From Streptomyces sp. 1331.2 (GTDB taxonomy: Bacteria; Actinomycetota; Actinomycetes; Streptomycetales; Streptomycetaceae), in the NCBI RefSeq assembly GCF_900199205.1, contig NZ_OBMJ01000001.1, forward strand, positions 1 to 64,000: DNA of 64,000 nucleotides, in the 5' to 3' direction. Each line of letters starts with the position of its first letter. Position 1 is the first letter of the stretch. The notes under the pieces are model-generated. The model saw only the letters and a list, made by a program, of their open reading frames with translations, did not search any database and was not told the origin of the DNA. The position numbers and the translations under genes were made by a program. Shown here in pieces: positions 26,600 to 35,137 of this stretch.

Positions 26600-27162
26600 G
26601 CGGCCAGTGTGCCGGTGACCAGGGTGCCGGTGAGCAGGATCAGGTGGGATGCCGCGAAGACCATCGGCACCGCCCGCTCGGTGGTGCCCAGTTCGGTGTA
26701 GTGCTTGCGCCAGCGGCCGCTGCGGGAGGCGTTTCTGAGGGTGTCCCACTCGTCGGTGTAGATCCGTGCCGCCAGCTGCTCCTCCAGGCCGTTGATGACC
26801 GTGAACTTGGCGGCGTTGAGGTCCCGGTAGCTGCGCAGCTGCATCCACCAGGCGCCGGAGAGGGTGAGGCCGGCCAGGGCGACGGCCGTCGGCACCCACC
26901 ACGGGGACTCGGAGAGCTTGGGTATGCCGAATCCGATGAGGGTGACCAGGGCGGTCTGCACGGACAGGAAGTAGGTGTTGGCGGTGCCCCGGCGGGCGGA
27001 GACCCGGTCGGCCATCTCCACGGCGAGTTTGTAGAGCTCCAGCAGTTCGCCGGGATTGTTCGGCTGCGGCGAACGGTTCGGCTGCGGCGGGCGGCTGGGT
27101 TCGGGTGACTGGAGTGACTGGACCGGCAGCGGCGAGCGGTTCGGTTGCGGCGGCGTGGCCAT
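26596..27162 (-). CDS. RipA-like small membrane protein (SLATT-type topology)
   Basis: A 188-residue protein. Residues 1-37 are a disordered Pro/Gln/Asn/Ser-rich leader with repeated QPNRSP units. A short conserved helix follows (LLELYKLAVEMADRVSARRG), then hydrophobic segments at about 65-81, 88-108 and 164-186. The YKLxxExAdrVSxRRxxAN motif directly before the first membrane helix is shared with RipA-family octameric membrane proteins and recalls SLATT-domain proteins, which have been proposed as membrane effectors in nucleotide-linked defence systems. The start at 27162 follows GAGGGAG. It forms a two-gene operon with the DUF7701-like gene. Confidence 0.65.
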   Translation of the reverse strand: MATPPQPNRSPLPVQSLQSPEPSRPPQPNRSPQPNNPGELLELYKLAVEMADRVSARRGTANTYFLSVQTALVTLIGFGIPKLSESPWWVPTAVALAGLTLSGAWWMQLRSYRDLNAAKFTVINGLEEQLAARIYTDEWDTLRNASRSGRWRKHYTELGTTERAVPMVFAASHLILLTGTLVTGTLAA

Positions 27163-27265
27163 CGCGGCTCCCTCGGGCGGGCGGGAGGGCGGGGACGAAC
27201 CGTTCGGGTACGGTGCCGCCCCCGCCGACACTGACGCGACGTCACCTTCCCTGTGCGGGAGGGTT

Positions 27266-30163
27266 CTACCGGCCGGCCGGGGAAGCCGTGGCGGCAGCAG
27301 TTGCCGTCGCCGTGGCGGTGGCGGTGGCGGCAGCCGTGGCGGGTGGCAGGGCGTGCAGGGCCGCGAGGGCGTCCGACTCCCCCTCGGCGAACCCGTGGGC
27401 GCGGGCGGCCCGCAGTGCGGCGTCGAGGTGGCGCGCGGCCTCCTCGCGGTGGCCGGTGGCGGCCAGGGCGCGGCCGTACAGGGTCTGCAGCACGATGCGG
27501 CGGGCGGCGGGGAAGGAGTGCTCGGCCAGGGCCAGGGCGCGCGCGGCGTGCTGGGCGGCCTCCTCGGGGGCGCCGGCCTGAAGGCACGCGTGGGCCAGGT
27601 GCTGGCGGGCCAGGGCGACGAGGTCGGCGCGTGCGGCCCGCTCGGCGAGGACCAGGGCCCGGGCCAGCAGGCCGCGCACCCGGGCGGTGCGGCCGTGGCG
27701 GGCCAGGGCGACGGCCAGGTTCATCAGGGCGACGGCCTGTGCGGTGCCGTCCCCGGCCAGGGCGGCCAGGTCGGGGGCCCGTTCCAGGTGTGCCAGGGCC
27801 TGCTCGTGGTGGCCCTCCTCCAGCAGGACCCACCCCAGCAGCGCCCGGGCGCGGGACTGGGCGCCCGGGTCGCGGTCGGCCTCGGCGGCGGCCAGGCCAT
27901 GTTCGAGCAGCGGCGCCCAGCCGTCCCGGACCTGCCAGACGATCAGCGGCCACTGCAGCAGGACCAGGCGCCAGGCCCGGTCGTGCAGGCCCGCGGTGAC
28001 CGCCGCCTCGACCGCGCCGCGCAGGGTGTCGCGCTCGGCGGCGTACCAGGCGAGCGCGCTCTCCCGGTCCGGGAAGGGGCGCACGTCGGCGGGGCGCCGG
28101 GTGCCGGGCGGCAGGGCGCAGCACGGTTCGCTGCCGGGTTCGGCGGCCTCGCAGGCGGTGATCAGGGTGCTCAGCAGGTGGTCGAGCAGGCGTGGCAGGA
28201 CCTGGGTGTCGGCGGTGTCGGCGGGCAGGCTGCGGGCGTAGAGGCGGACCAGGTCGTGCAGGGTGTAGGCGTCGCGGCCGATCTCGACGAGGAGGTGGGC
28301 GGTGGCGAGTTGGGCCAGTGCTGCGGCGGCTTCGCTCCGGTGGCAGTCGGCGAGGGCGGCGGCGGTGCGGCTGTCGAGGGTGGTGCCGGTGTGCGCGCCC
28401 AGGCGGTGGAACATCCGGCGGGCGGGTTCGGACAGGTGTTGGACGGTGAGGGCGAGGGCGGCGGCGACGCTGGTGTCCTCGACTTCCAGGATTCCCAGCC
28501 GGCTGTGTTCGTCGGCCAGTTCGTCGGCGAGCAGGGCGAGGTCGCGGGAGGGTCCGGTGGCCAGGCGGGCGGCGGCCAGGCGCAGGGCGAGCGGCAGGCC
28601 GTCGCACAGGCCGGCCAGGCGGTGGGCGGCTTCGGGTTCGGCGGCGACGAGGTCGGCGCCGAGGGTGGCGGAGAGCAGGGTGACGGCCTGCGGGGGCGAG
28701 AGGTGGGTGAGCGGGACGGGGCGGGCGGCGTCGGAGGCGACCAGGCCGCCGAGGCGGTCGCGGCTGGTGACCAGGGTGACGCAGCCGTCGCCGTCGGGCA
28801 GCAGCGGGCGGACCTGGTCGGAGCGGCGGGCGTTGTCCAGGACGATGAGCATCCTGCGCTCGGCGGTCAGTTCGCGGTAGCGGGCTGCCATGGCCTCGGG
28901 GGTCGCGGGCATCTGCTCGGCGGGCAGGCCGAGGCCGAGGAGGAGTTCGCGCAGGACGGCGGGGGTGGAGCGTTCGGGCAGCGGGCTGTGGCCGCACAGG
29001 TCGACGAGGAGCCGGCCGTCGGGGAAGTCGGCCTGGCGGTGGTGGGCCCAGTACACGGCGAGGGTGGTCTTGCCGACTCCGGCGCCGCCGGTGAGCACGG
29101 CGATCGGTCCGGGGCCGCCGGTGAGCACGGCGATCGGTCCGGGGCCGGCGGTGGCGCGGTCGAGTGCGGCCAGGTCGTCCTGGCGGCCGGAGAAGCCGCG
29201 GGGGCGGCGGGGGAAGGGCCAGGGGGCGGCGGGGCGGGCGGGGGGTGGTGGCGGCGTCGGGGCGGGCGCGGGCGTCGGGGCGGTGGCGGGGGCCTGGGCG
29301 GGGGCGGGCGTGGGGGTGGGTCCGGGGGCCTGGGCGGTGGCGGGGTGCGGGTCGGGGACGAAGGCGAGGCCGCCGACGGTCGGCACCCGCGGCGGCGGCA
29401 CCCGGTCGGGCCGCGGCGCGGCGGTGGTGCGCAGCAGGCGGTCGTGGGCGTCGACGAGTTCTTGGCCGGGGTCGATGCCCAGTTCGTCGGCGAGGGCGCG
29501 GCGGGTGCGGTGGAACCAGTCCAGTGCCTCCGAGCGGCGTCCGGCCCGGCCGAGGGCCAGCATGAGGGCGGCGACCAGGGGTTCGCGCAGCGGGTTCATG
29601 GTGGCTTCGGTGGACAGGACGCCGGCTGCGGCGCCGTGGTCGCCGAGTGCGCTGTGGGCGCGGGCCAGTTCCTCGACGGCGGCGAGGCGTTCCTCTTCCA
29701 GTGCGTGTGCGGCGCACTGCAGGGGCACGCTGGGGGCGGTGCCGGCGAGGGCGGGGCCGCGCCACAGGGCGAGTGCTTCGCGCAGGGCCTCGACGGCCTG
29801 GGCGGCGTCGGGCAGGGAGCGGGCGGTGCGGACGAGGTGTTCGAAGCGGTCGGTGTCGACCGCGAGTTCGGGGACGCGCAGCAGGTAGGCGCCGCCGTCG
29901 GTGACGAGTTCGACGCCGACGGCGGGGGCGTCGTGGTGGGCGAGCAGGGCGCGCAGGGCGGAGACGTGGTTGTGGATGACGGTGCGCGCGTGGCGGGGCG
30001 GTTCCTCGTCCCACAGCGTCTCGGTGAGGCGGTCCACGGTGACGGGTGCGCCGGGGTTGAGCAGCAGCATGGCCAGCAGGCTGCGGCGTTTGGCGGACCC
30101 GACCGGCAGCTCCCGGCCGTCCGTGGCCACGGCGGCCACCGAGCCCAGCAATCGGAAATCCAC
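27266..30163 (-). CDS. AfsR/SARP-type regulator with NB-ARC and TPR domains
   Basis: A 965-residue regulator. Residues 1-95 are an OmpR-like winged helix (MDFRLLGSVAAVATDGRELP, RRSLLAMLLLNPGAPVTVD); 95-250 is the bacterial transcriptional activation domain (YLLRVPELAVDTDRFEHLV to ELGIDPGQELVDAH). A long Pro/Ala/Thr linker follows, then an STAND/NB-ARC ATPase (Walker A GGAGVGKTTLA, Walker B RRMLIVLDNAR) and C-terminal TPR-like repeats (HLERAPDLAALAG onward). SARPs bind direct repeats near the -35 of secondary-metabolite genes. The GTG at 30163 is chosen because GAGGGG lies 6 bp upstream and SARPs usually start here; ATG at 30193 is possible. The P-loop is preceded by a tandem duplication. Confidence 0.9.
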   Translation of the reverse strand: MDFRLLGSVAAVATDGRELPVGSAKRRSLLAMLLLNPGAPVTVDRLTETLWDEEPPRHARTVIHNHVSALRALLAHHDAPAVGVELVTDGGAYLLRVPELAVDTDRFEHLVRTARSLPDAAQAVEALREALALWRGPALAGTAPSVPLQCAAHALEEERLAAVEELARAHSALGDHGAAAGVLSTEATMNPLREPLVAALMLALGRAGRRSEALDWFHRTRRALADELGIDPGQELVDAHDRLLRTTAAPRPDRVPPPRVPTVGGLAFVPDPHPATAQAPGPTPTPAPAQAPATAPTPAPAPTPPPPPARPAAPWPFPRRPRGFSGRQDDLAALDRATAGPGPIAVLTGGPGPIAVLTGGAGVGKTTLAVYWAHHRQADFPDGRLLVDLCGHSPLPERSTPAVLRELLLGLGLPAEQMPATPEAMAARYRELTAERRMLIVLDNARRSDQVRPLLPDGDGCVTLVTSRDRLGGLVASDAARPVPLTHLSPPQAVTLLSATLGADLVAAEPEAAHRLAGLCDGLPLALRLAAARLATGPSRDLALLADELADEHSRLGILEVEDTSVAAALALTVQHLSEPARRMFHRLGAHTGTTLDSRTAAALADCHRSEAAAALAQLATAHLLVEIGRDAYTLHDLVRLYARSLPADTADTQVLPRLLDHLLSTLITACEAAEPGSEPCCALPPGTRRPADVRPFPDRESALAWYAAERDTLRGAVEAAVTAGLHDRAWRLVLLQWPLIVWQVRDGWAPLLEHGLAAAEADRDPGAQSRARALLGWVLLEEGHHEQALAHLERAPDLAALAGDGTAQAVALMNLAVALARHGRTARVRGLLARALVLAERAARADLVALARQHLAHACLQAGAPEEAAQHAARALALAEHSFPAARRIVLQTLYGRALAATGHREEAARHLDAALRAARAHGFAEGESDALAALHALPPATAAATATATATATAAATASPAGR
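29084..29143. repeat. 30-bp tandem duplication inside the SARP P-loop region
   Basis: Two identical 30-bp units (29084-29113 and 29114-29143) encode two consecutive copies of the ten residues GPGPIAVLTG just before Walker A. The duplication is in frame. It repeats the hydrophobic strand that positions the P-loop. Confidence 0.9.
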
Positions 30164-30549
30164 GACCTGCCCCTCGATTAATGCGACAAGCATATGACAG
30201 TAGGCGACTCGTCGATCACAGGGTGTCGTCCGGGCGACGCCCCGGTGACCGGCGGGCGGCGGACGGCCGCTCGTACGGACCGCTGCCGGCCCTTGCTCGT
30301 ACGGGCCGCTGTCGCTGCCGGGCCGCCGTCGGCGGGCGGCCTCGGGGCAGAGCTTGCGCGAAGATCCGTCCCGGCCGCCAGCGGTCACGGGCAGTCAGGG
30401 ACGCTGGAATGCCCGTACGGGCTCTGACCAGGGCGGATACCGGGCTCCTGGAACGCGCGGCCGGGACGCGGGCGATTCGTCGGGACAGCCGGTGACCAAC
30501 CACAATGATGCTTTTCGGAAATGACCCACAGAGAAAGCGAACCCCCACC
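30164..30549. other. Divergent intergenic region with direct repeats
   Basis: About 386 bp between the SARP gene and the divergent permease gene, without a credible ORF. A 17-bp direct repeat, GCTCGTACGG(A/G)CCGCTG, lies at 30269-30285 and 30295-30311 (26-bp period), and a related palindromic CCCGTACGGG core occurs near 30413. These could be regulator sites. No clear promoter hexamers were found. Confidence 0.5.
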
Positions 30550-31938
30550 ATGGATCTCGGCGTGCGCTGGAAGCTGCACGGTGACGGGCGCACGCCCGCG
30601 CCGGGGGCGGTCGTCCGCCCCGACGAACGGCTCTCCTGGCCCCGCACGGTCGGACTGGGCGCCCAGCACGTCGTGGCGATGTTCGGCGCCAGCTTCGTGG
30701 CGCCCGTGCTGATGGGGCTCGACCCGAACCTCGCCATCATGATGTCCGGCGTGGCCACCGTGATCTTCCTGCTGGCCACCCGCGGCCGGGTGCCCAGCTA
30801 CCTGGGCTGCTCGCTGTCCTTCGTCGGCGTGGCCGCGGTGATCCGGGCGCAGGGCGGCACCAGCGCGACGGTGACCGGCGCCGTGTTCGTGGTCGGCATC
30901 GCGCTGTTCCTGGTGGGCCTCGCCGTCCAGAAGTTCGGGGCGCGCATCATCCACGCGGCGATGCCGCCGGTCGTCACCGGCGCGGTCGTCATGCTGATCG
31001 GCTTCAATCTGGCCCCGGTGACGGCCTCGGTCTACTGGCCGCAGGACCAGTGGACGGCGCTGCTGGTGATGCTGTTCACCGGGCTGGCCGTGGTGGGCCT
31101 GCGCGGCTTCTGGTCACGGGTGGCGATCTTCCTCGGGCTGGTCTTCGGGTACGGGATCTCCTGGCTGTTCGACCGGATCTTCGGGAAGATCCACTCGGTG
31201 GACGCGAGCGGGCACCTGACCGACCACTGGCGCCTGGACCTGTCCGGTGTCGGCAAGGCGGACTGGGTCGGCCTGCCCACCCTGCACGGCCCGTCCTTCC
31301 AGTGGTCGGCGATCCTGGTCGCGCTGCCCGTGGTGATCGCCCTGGTCGCGGAGAACGCCGGGCACGTCAAGGCCGTCGGCGAGATGACCGGCACCGACCT
31401 GGACGACAAGCTCGGCACCGCGATCTCCGCCGACGGCGTCGCCTCGATGCTGTCCACCGCGGTCGGCGGCCCGCCGAACACCACGTACTCCGAGAACATC
31501 GGCGTCATGGCCGCCACCCGGGTCTACTCCACCGCCGCGTACTGGGCGGCGGCCGGCTTCGCGCTGCTGTTCGGCATCTGCCCCAAGTTCGGGGCCGTCG
31601 TCGCCGCGATCCCCGGCGGGGTGCTCGGCGGCATCACCGTCATCCTGTACGGAATGATCGGCCTGCTCGGCGCGCAGATCTGGACCAAGTCCGGGGTGGA
31701 CCTGCGCAATCCGCTCAACCTGGTGCCGGCCGCGGCGGGCATCATCATCGGCATCGGCAACGTGACGATGAAGTTCACCGACACCTTCACCCTCAGCGGC
31801 ATCGCGCTGGGCACGCTGGTCGTCATCACCGGCTACCACGCGCTGCGGGCGCTGGCGCCGGCGCACCTCAAGGTGCAGGAACCGCTGCTGGACGAGGGCA
31901 CCTCCTCGTACGACGAGCAGGGCGAAGCCCGTCGCTGA
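30550..31938 (+). CDS. Nucleobase:cation symporter-2 (uracil/xanthine permease)
   Basis: A 462-residue membrane carrier of the NCS2/UraA-type family. The first helix carries the family motif LGAQHVVAMFGASFVAPVLM; later come AMPPVVTGAVVMLIGFNLAP, the carboxylate-bearing VVIALVAENAGHVKAVGEMT and the signature GGPPNTTYSENIGVMAATRV with its NxGxxxxTR core. About 14 helices are expected. It imports uracil or a related pyrimidine by proton symport. The ATG at 30550 is chosen over 30505 because the latter has no ribosome binding site. It ends just before a strong hairpin. No pyrimidine catabolic genes adjoin. Confidence 0.9.
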   Translation: MDLGVRWKLHGDGRTPAPGAVVRPDERLSWPRTVGLGAQHVVAMFGASFVAPVLMGLDPNLAIMMSGVATVIFLLATRGRVPSYLGCSLSFVGVAAVIRAQGGTSATVTGAVFVVGIALFLVGLAVQKFGARIIHAAMPPVVTGAVVMLIGFNLAPVTASVYWPQDQWTALLVMLFTGLAVVGLRGFWSRVAIFLGLVFGYGISWLFDRIFGKIHSVDASGHLTDHWRLDLSGVGKADWVGLPTLHGPSFQWSAILVALPVVIALVAENAGHVKAVGEMTGTDLDDKLGTAISADGVASMLSTAVGGPPNTTYSENIGVMAATRVYSTAAYWAAAGFALLFGICPKFGAVVAAIPGGVLGGITVILYGMIGLLGAQIWTKSGVDLRNPLNLVPAAAGIIIGIGNVTMKFTDTFTLSGIALGTLVVITGYHALRALAPAHLKVQEPLLDEGTSSYDEQGEARR

Positions 31939-31952
31939 CGTCCGGTGAGGCG

Positions 31953-31991
31953 GACCGGCGGAAGTAGCCCAACGGGTTACTTCCGCCGGTC
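31953..31991 (+). terminator. Intrinsic terminator after the permease
   Basis: A perfect 14-bp stem (GACCGGCGGAAGTA and complement) with an 11-nt loop begins 15 bp past the permease stop codon. No T tract follows. Confidence 0.75.
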
Positions 31992-32093
31992 GTTCCGCCT
32001 GGTTCACGGGCCCGGCAGGTGGTCGAATCGCCGCGTACACCCACGATGCCCGTTCGGCGCCCATGCGGTGCCCGATTCGACCCGGGGAGAGGC

Positions 32094-32816
32094 ATGTCCC
32101 TTCCGTCCGACCGCCGCAAGCTCGCCTACGGAGGCGTGGCCGTCACCGTGCTCGCCCTCTCCTGGGCCACCGTGACACCCAGCAGCGCGGCGGGGCAGGT
32201 GCTGTGGACCCCGAGCACCGACAAGGGGGCGTCCTCCTTCGCCGCCGTACAGTGCGCCTCCGGCAACTTCAAGGTCGTGAACGACGCGGCCAAGGGCAAG
32301 GTGTGGCGGGCCCACCAGGCCGCCGGGCAGGAGCGCTGCGAGACGCTGAGCCCGGATTTGAAGAACGGTGACACGTTCTACCTGGGCTGGTCGTCCAAGG
32401 TGGACATCAAGGACGCCAACAGCCGCTACGTCTTCCAGCTCAAGTGCGACCCGAGCACGGACACCGCCAACCACCCGATCGAGATCGACGCGACCAACGG
32501 GCGGATCCGGCTGCAGGAGTGGGACACCAAGCACGTCTCGCACACGCTGTGGACCGCGCCGACCGCCAACGGGCAGTGGCACTCGTACGCGCTGAAGATC
32601 CGCCTGGGGCGCACGGACGGCACGATCGACTTCTGGTTCGACGGCAAGAAGCAGACCTTCACCACCGGGTCGGGGACCTTCAAGGGCACGACCTGGGACG
32701 GCAACCGGAACTACCTCAAGTGGGGCTCCTACCACGAGTCCACGGGGGACGCGACGAACACCTTCACCAGCCCGGTGATGGCCACGACGCTGGAGGCCGC
32801 GACCGCCGGCTCGTAG
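32094..32816 (+). CDS. Secreted polysaccharide-lyase-like protein (concanavalin-type fold)
   Basis: A 240-residue exported protein with a signal peptide (LAYGGVAVTVLALSWATVTP ending SSAA). The mature beta-sandwich shows SGNFKVVNDAAKGKVWRAHQ, YLGWSSKVDIKDANSRYVFQ, NHPIEIDATNGRIRLQEWDT, GQWHSYALKIRLGRTDGTID with FWFDGKKQTF, and the closing NRNYLKWGSYHEST. This is the jelly-roll pattern of heparin-lyase-I/glucuronan-lyase-like Streptomyces proteins. Likely work: cleavage or binding of an extracellular uronic-acid polysaccharide. The His and Tyr in KWGSYHES and QWHSYAL could be catalytic. The start at 32094 follows GGGGAGAGG. Confidence 0.7.
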   Translation: MSLPSDRRKLAYGGVAVTVLALSWATVTPSSAAGQVLWTPSTDKGASSFAAVQCASGNFKVVNDAAKGKVWRAHQAAGQERCETLSPDLKNGDTFYLGWSSKVDIKDANSRYVFQLKCDPSTDTANHPIEIDATNGRIRLQEWDTKHVSHTLWTAPTANGQWHSYALKIRLGRTDGTIDFWFDGKKQTFTTGSGTFKGTTWDGNRNYLKWGSYHESTGDATNTFTSPVMATTLEAATAGS

Positions 32817-32838
32817 GGCGGCGCTTCGCCGACATGAC

Positions 32839-32874
32839 GCAGGCCCGGACCGCGTGGGGGCGGTCCGGGCCTGC
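32839..32874. terminator. Bidirectional hairpin between convergent genes
   Basis: A perfect 15-bp stem (GCAGGCCCGGACCGC and complement) with a 6-nt loop lies between the lyase gene and the opposing DUF397 gene. Confidence 0.75.
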
Positions 32875-32881
32875 GGGCGTT

Positions 32882-33094
32882 TCAGATGTCGCCGAACTCA
32901 CCGCTGCGGACAGCGGAGACGAAGGACTTCCAGGCCTCGGCCGGGAAGACCAGGGCCGGGCCCTGGGGGTCCTTGGAGTCACGGACCGGGGCCAGGCCGG
33001 GGAAGTTGGGGGCCACCTCGACGCAAGTACCACCGTTGTTGCTGTAGGAGGACTTGAACCACTGGGCGCCGGACAGGTCTACAGGGGGGATCAT
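32882..33094 (-). CDS. DUF397 protein (partner of the XRE regulator)
   Basis: A 70-residue DUF397 protein: AQWFKSSYSNNGGTCVEVAP, VRDSKDPQGPALVFPAEAWK and SFVSAVRSGEFGDI are all canonical. DUF397 proteins pair with XRE/DUF5753 regulators in actinomycetes (BldB/WhiJ- and Scr1/Scr2-like pairs), modulating them like an antidote. The ATG overlaps the stop of the XRE gene by 4 bp (ATGA), so production of the two is coupled. Confidence 0.92.
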   Translation of the reverse strand: MIPPVDLSGAQWFKSSYSNNGGTCVEVAPNFPGLAPVRDSKDPQGPALVFPAEAWKSFVSAVRSGEFGDI

Positions 33095-33921
33095 GACGTT
33101 CCTCTCACGCCTTGCTTGCGGATCATCTCCAGTGACGCAGCCTTCGACAGCGCTTCCACCTGGAGCTGATGGTAGTCCCGCTCCCAGGCCCGAGCAGTCT
33201 CGGTGTCTCGCGCGAGGAAGCCACGCAGCTGGCACTCCGAGTATGCCAGGAGCGTCCGATCCGCCAGAGTCAACAGTGTGACAACCATGGTGAACGGCAG
33301 TTCCTCCGCGAGCGAGAACGGCGCCACCTGGATGGTGATGTTCGGACGGCTCGCGAGATCTTCGAGATGCGCCAGCTGTCGCGCCATCACCTTGGCCCCT
33401 CCCACGGTTCGCAGGAGAGCTCCTTCATCCAGGACGAAATGCAGGCGAGGCGCCGGCCTCCGATCAAGCAGCTTCTGACGGGCGGCAAGGAAGTCGAGTC
33501 GACCTGCGGCCTTTTCCTCGGTGATGCTGCCGCGTCGAACGGCTGCGGCCACGAAGGCTTCGGCATACTCCATCGTCTGGGCCAGACCAGGCACGATGCC
33601 CAGTTCGAAGTGGGAGATCCCCTGAGCCTTCGCCTCCTGCTGCGCGTACTCGGAAAACCCCTCCAGCAGCGACGACCCGCTGAGGCTCCAGTACGTCAGT
33701 TCCAGTGACCCACCGGCATCAAGGGCCCTGTCGGCACTGCGAACCCAGTCGAGCGTGGGACTGCGCGTCCCTCTTTCGAGGTTCGAAATCTGACTATCGC
33801 TCAGGTTCGTCAGCTCGCCGAGCCGGGTCTGCGTCAACCCCGCCGCCTTGCGCAACCTGCGCAGTTGAGCCCCGAACGCTTTGAGGGGTGAAGCCGATGG
33901 ATCCAGCCGAGACTCACGCAT
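33091..33921 (-). CDS. XRE-family regulator with DUF5753 domain (WhiJ/Scr1-like)
   Basis: A 276-residue regulator. The helix-turn-helix lies at residues 14-65: LRRLRKAAGLTQTRLGELTN and LSDSQISNLERGTRSPTLDW. The rest is DUF5753, with LGIVPGLAQTMEYAEAFVAA (its typical opening), RRPAPRLHFVLDEGALLRTV, RPNITIQVAPFSLAEELPFT and the acidic C-terminus. Members control developmental or toxin-antitoxin-like switches together with DUF397 proteins. The start at 33921 follows GGAGG. A divergent two-gene unit begins at 34060, so the 138-bp gap probably carries both promoters and an operator. Confidence 0.92.
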   Translation of the reverse strand: MRESRLDPSASPLKAFGAQLRRLRKAAGLTQTRLGELTNLSDSQISNLERGTRSPTLDWVRSADRALDAGGSLELTYWSLSGSSLLEGFSEYAQQEAKAQGISHFELGIVPGLAQTMEYAEAFVAAAVRRGSITEEKAAGRLDFLAARQKLLDRRPAPRLHFVLDEGALLRTVGGAKVMARQLAHLEDLASRPNITIQVAPFSLAEELPFTMVVTLLTLADRTLLAYSECQLRGFLARDTETARAWERDYHQLQVEALSKAASLEMIRKQGVRGTS

Positions 33922-34059
33922 CGTCAGACCTCCGCCGCGCGCGAATACCACAAGGGGAAACTGTCAAGTGGAAAAGCCTTCCGATAGTAAGGGCGATCAC
34001 GCCATCATGGCTACACCCGGTGAACCGCCGGAAGCGCAGCGCAACCTACGGAGACCCCC

Positions 34060-34320
34060 ATGCCTGACGCGCAGTACCCCTTCCCCTGCTTCCAACTCAA
34101 CGAGGTGGTGCAGGACTTCAGCCGCCCCGAGGACGGGAAGCCGCGCGAGGGCGTCTTCGTGGAGGTGGAGTTCGGGAAGGCGATTCTCCGGCCGCTGGGA
34201 GCGAACGGTCCCGAGCGTCGGGTCGACCTGGGCGTGATCCGGTCGCTCGACCCGAGGGAGATCGCGCCCGGCACCTGCGGGAAGCCGCACCGTCGGCCGT
34301 TCGACGGGTGGCCGCTGTGA
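34060..34320 (+). CDS. Hypothetical 86-residue protein
   Basis: A small soluble protein opening MPDAQYPFPCFQLNEVVQDF, followed by a beta-rich middle (GVFVEVEFGKAILRPLG) and a basic, Pro-rich tail (GKPHRRPFDGWPL). I recognise no family. GGAG lies 9 bp upstream of the ATG. Its stop overlaps a GTG start of the following Nudix-like gene (GTGA), so the two are translationally coupled. The unit is divergent from the XRE/DUF397 module and could be its target. Confidence 0.6.
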   Translation: MPDAQYPFPCFQLNEVVQDFSRPEDGKPREGVFVEVEFGKAILRPLGANGPERRVDLGVIRSLDPREIAPGTCGKPHRRPFDGWPL

Positions 34321-34865
34321 CCGCCGTGGCCGCCGAATTCCTCACATCTGGAGCCGAGTTGAGCAAGACCCGCCTCATGAGCAGGCCCCCCGGGCGGCGA
34401 TCCGTCCAGCAGGTCCTCGTCCTTCTCGAACACCCCGACGAGCCGGATGAGTTCTCCGCCCTCCTCGTCGACTCCGTCCACCGCAACGGGCTGTCCCTGC
34501 CCGGCGGCAGCGCCGAGCAGGACGAGCTGCCGCACCTCGCGGCCCGCCGGCACCTGGAGACGGCAACCGGGCTCGTCCTCTCCCTGCGCACCATCCTGTC
34601 GGTCGACTACGTTCCCGCCGCCGAATTCCCCGAAGGCCTCAACTTCGTGTACGCGGGCGGGATGATCACACCCCGGCAGGCCGAGGTCGTCCGCCGGCAC
34701 CAGCCGCCGGACGGGATCTGCGGCCTCCACTGGGTACCCCAGGGCCGGCTGCGCGACGCCATGACCGAGGACCAGTACCGGCGCGTCGAAGACGCCTGGG
34801 ACGCCTGGGAACACGGCGCCGGACTCCCCCTCCTGGTACGGGGCGTCCCGGTCCCGGTCGGCTGA
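34317..34865 (+). CDS. Nudix-fold protein with a degenerate Nudix box
   Basis: About 182 residues with Nudix-like topology: RSVQQVLVLLEHPDEPDEFS, ALLVDSVHRNGLSLPGGSAE and AARRHLETATGLVLSLRTIL, then GICGLHWVPQGRLRDAM. The Nudix box consensus GX5EX7REUXEEXGU reads here G-SAEQD-E-LPHLAAR-R-H-L-E-T-A-T-G-L: the first Gly and Glu, the Arg and the final Gly are kept, but the metal-binding REUXEE Glu residues are His, Thr and Ala. It is therefore probably not a hydrolase and may bind a nucleotide as a sensor, like other Nudix regulators. GTG at 34317 overlaps the upstream stop; GTG 34308 and 34326 are alternatives. Confidence 0.65.
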   Translation: MTAVAAEFLTSGAELSKTRLMSRPPGRRSVQQVLVLLEHPDEPDEFSALLVDSVHRNGLSLPGGSAEQDELPHLAARRHLETATGLVLSLRTILSVDYVPAAEFPEGLNFVYAGGMITPRQAEVVRRHQPPDGICGLHWVPQGRLRDAMTEDQYRRVEDAWDAWEHGAGLPLLVRGVPVPVG

Positions 34866-34924
34866 TCACGACGGGGCCCGGACCGCCACGAGCGCGTTCC
34901 GGGCCTCCGCTTCGAGACTTCGGC

Positions 34925-35137
34925 TCAGCCTTCGCCGAACTCGCCACTGCGGACAGCGGCGACGAACGCCGTCCACGCGTCTGCGGCGAAGACCAGGGCG
35001 GGCCCGTTCGGGTCCTTGGAATCGCGGACAGGCATCACACCGGAGAAACCGGGTGCCACCTCTACGCAGTTGCCTCCGTTGTTGCTGTAGGAGGACTTGA
35101 ACCACTGGGCGTCGGACAGGTCTACGGGAGGGATCAC
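34925..35137 (-). CDS. DUF397 protein, second copy
   Basis: A 70-residue DUF397 protein nearly identical in layout to the one at 32882: AQWFKSSYSNNGGNCVEVAP, VRDSKDPNGPALVFAADAWT and AFVAAVRSGEFGEG. The GTG start follows GAGAGGAA, the same leader as the other copy. It has no adjoining XRE gene. It sits directly behind a third, shifted DUF397 copy, whose stop overlaps its start by 4 bp. Confidence 0.9.
   Translation of the reverse strand: MIPPVDLSDAQWFKSSYSNNGGNCVEVAPGFSGVMPVRDSKDPNGPALVFAADAWTAFVAAVRSGEFGEG

Noticed and set aside
27056-30181. A plus-strand frame of about 1,040 codons opposite the SARP gene
   Set aside because: The Gly/Gly-Gln/Val-rich sequence has no domains, while the minus strand encodes a full SARP-NB-ARC-TPR protein.
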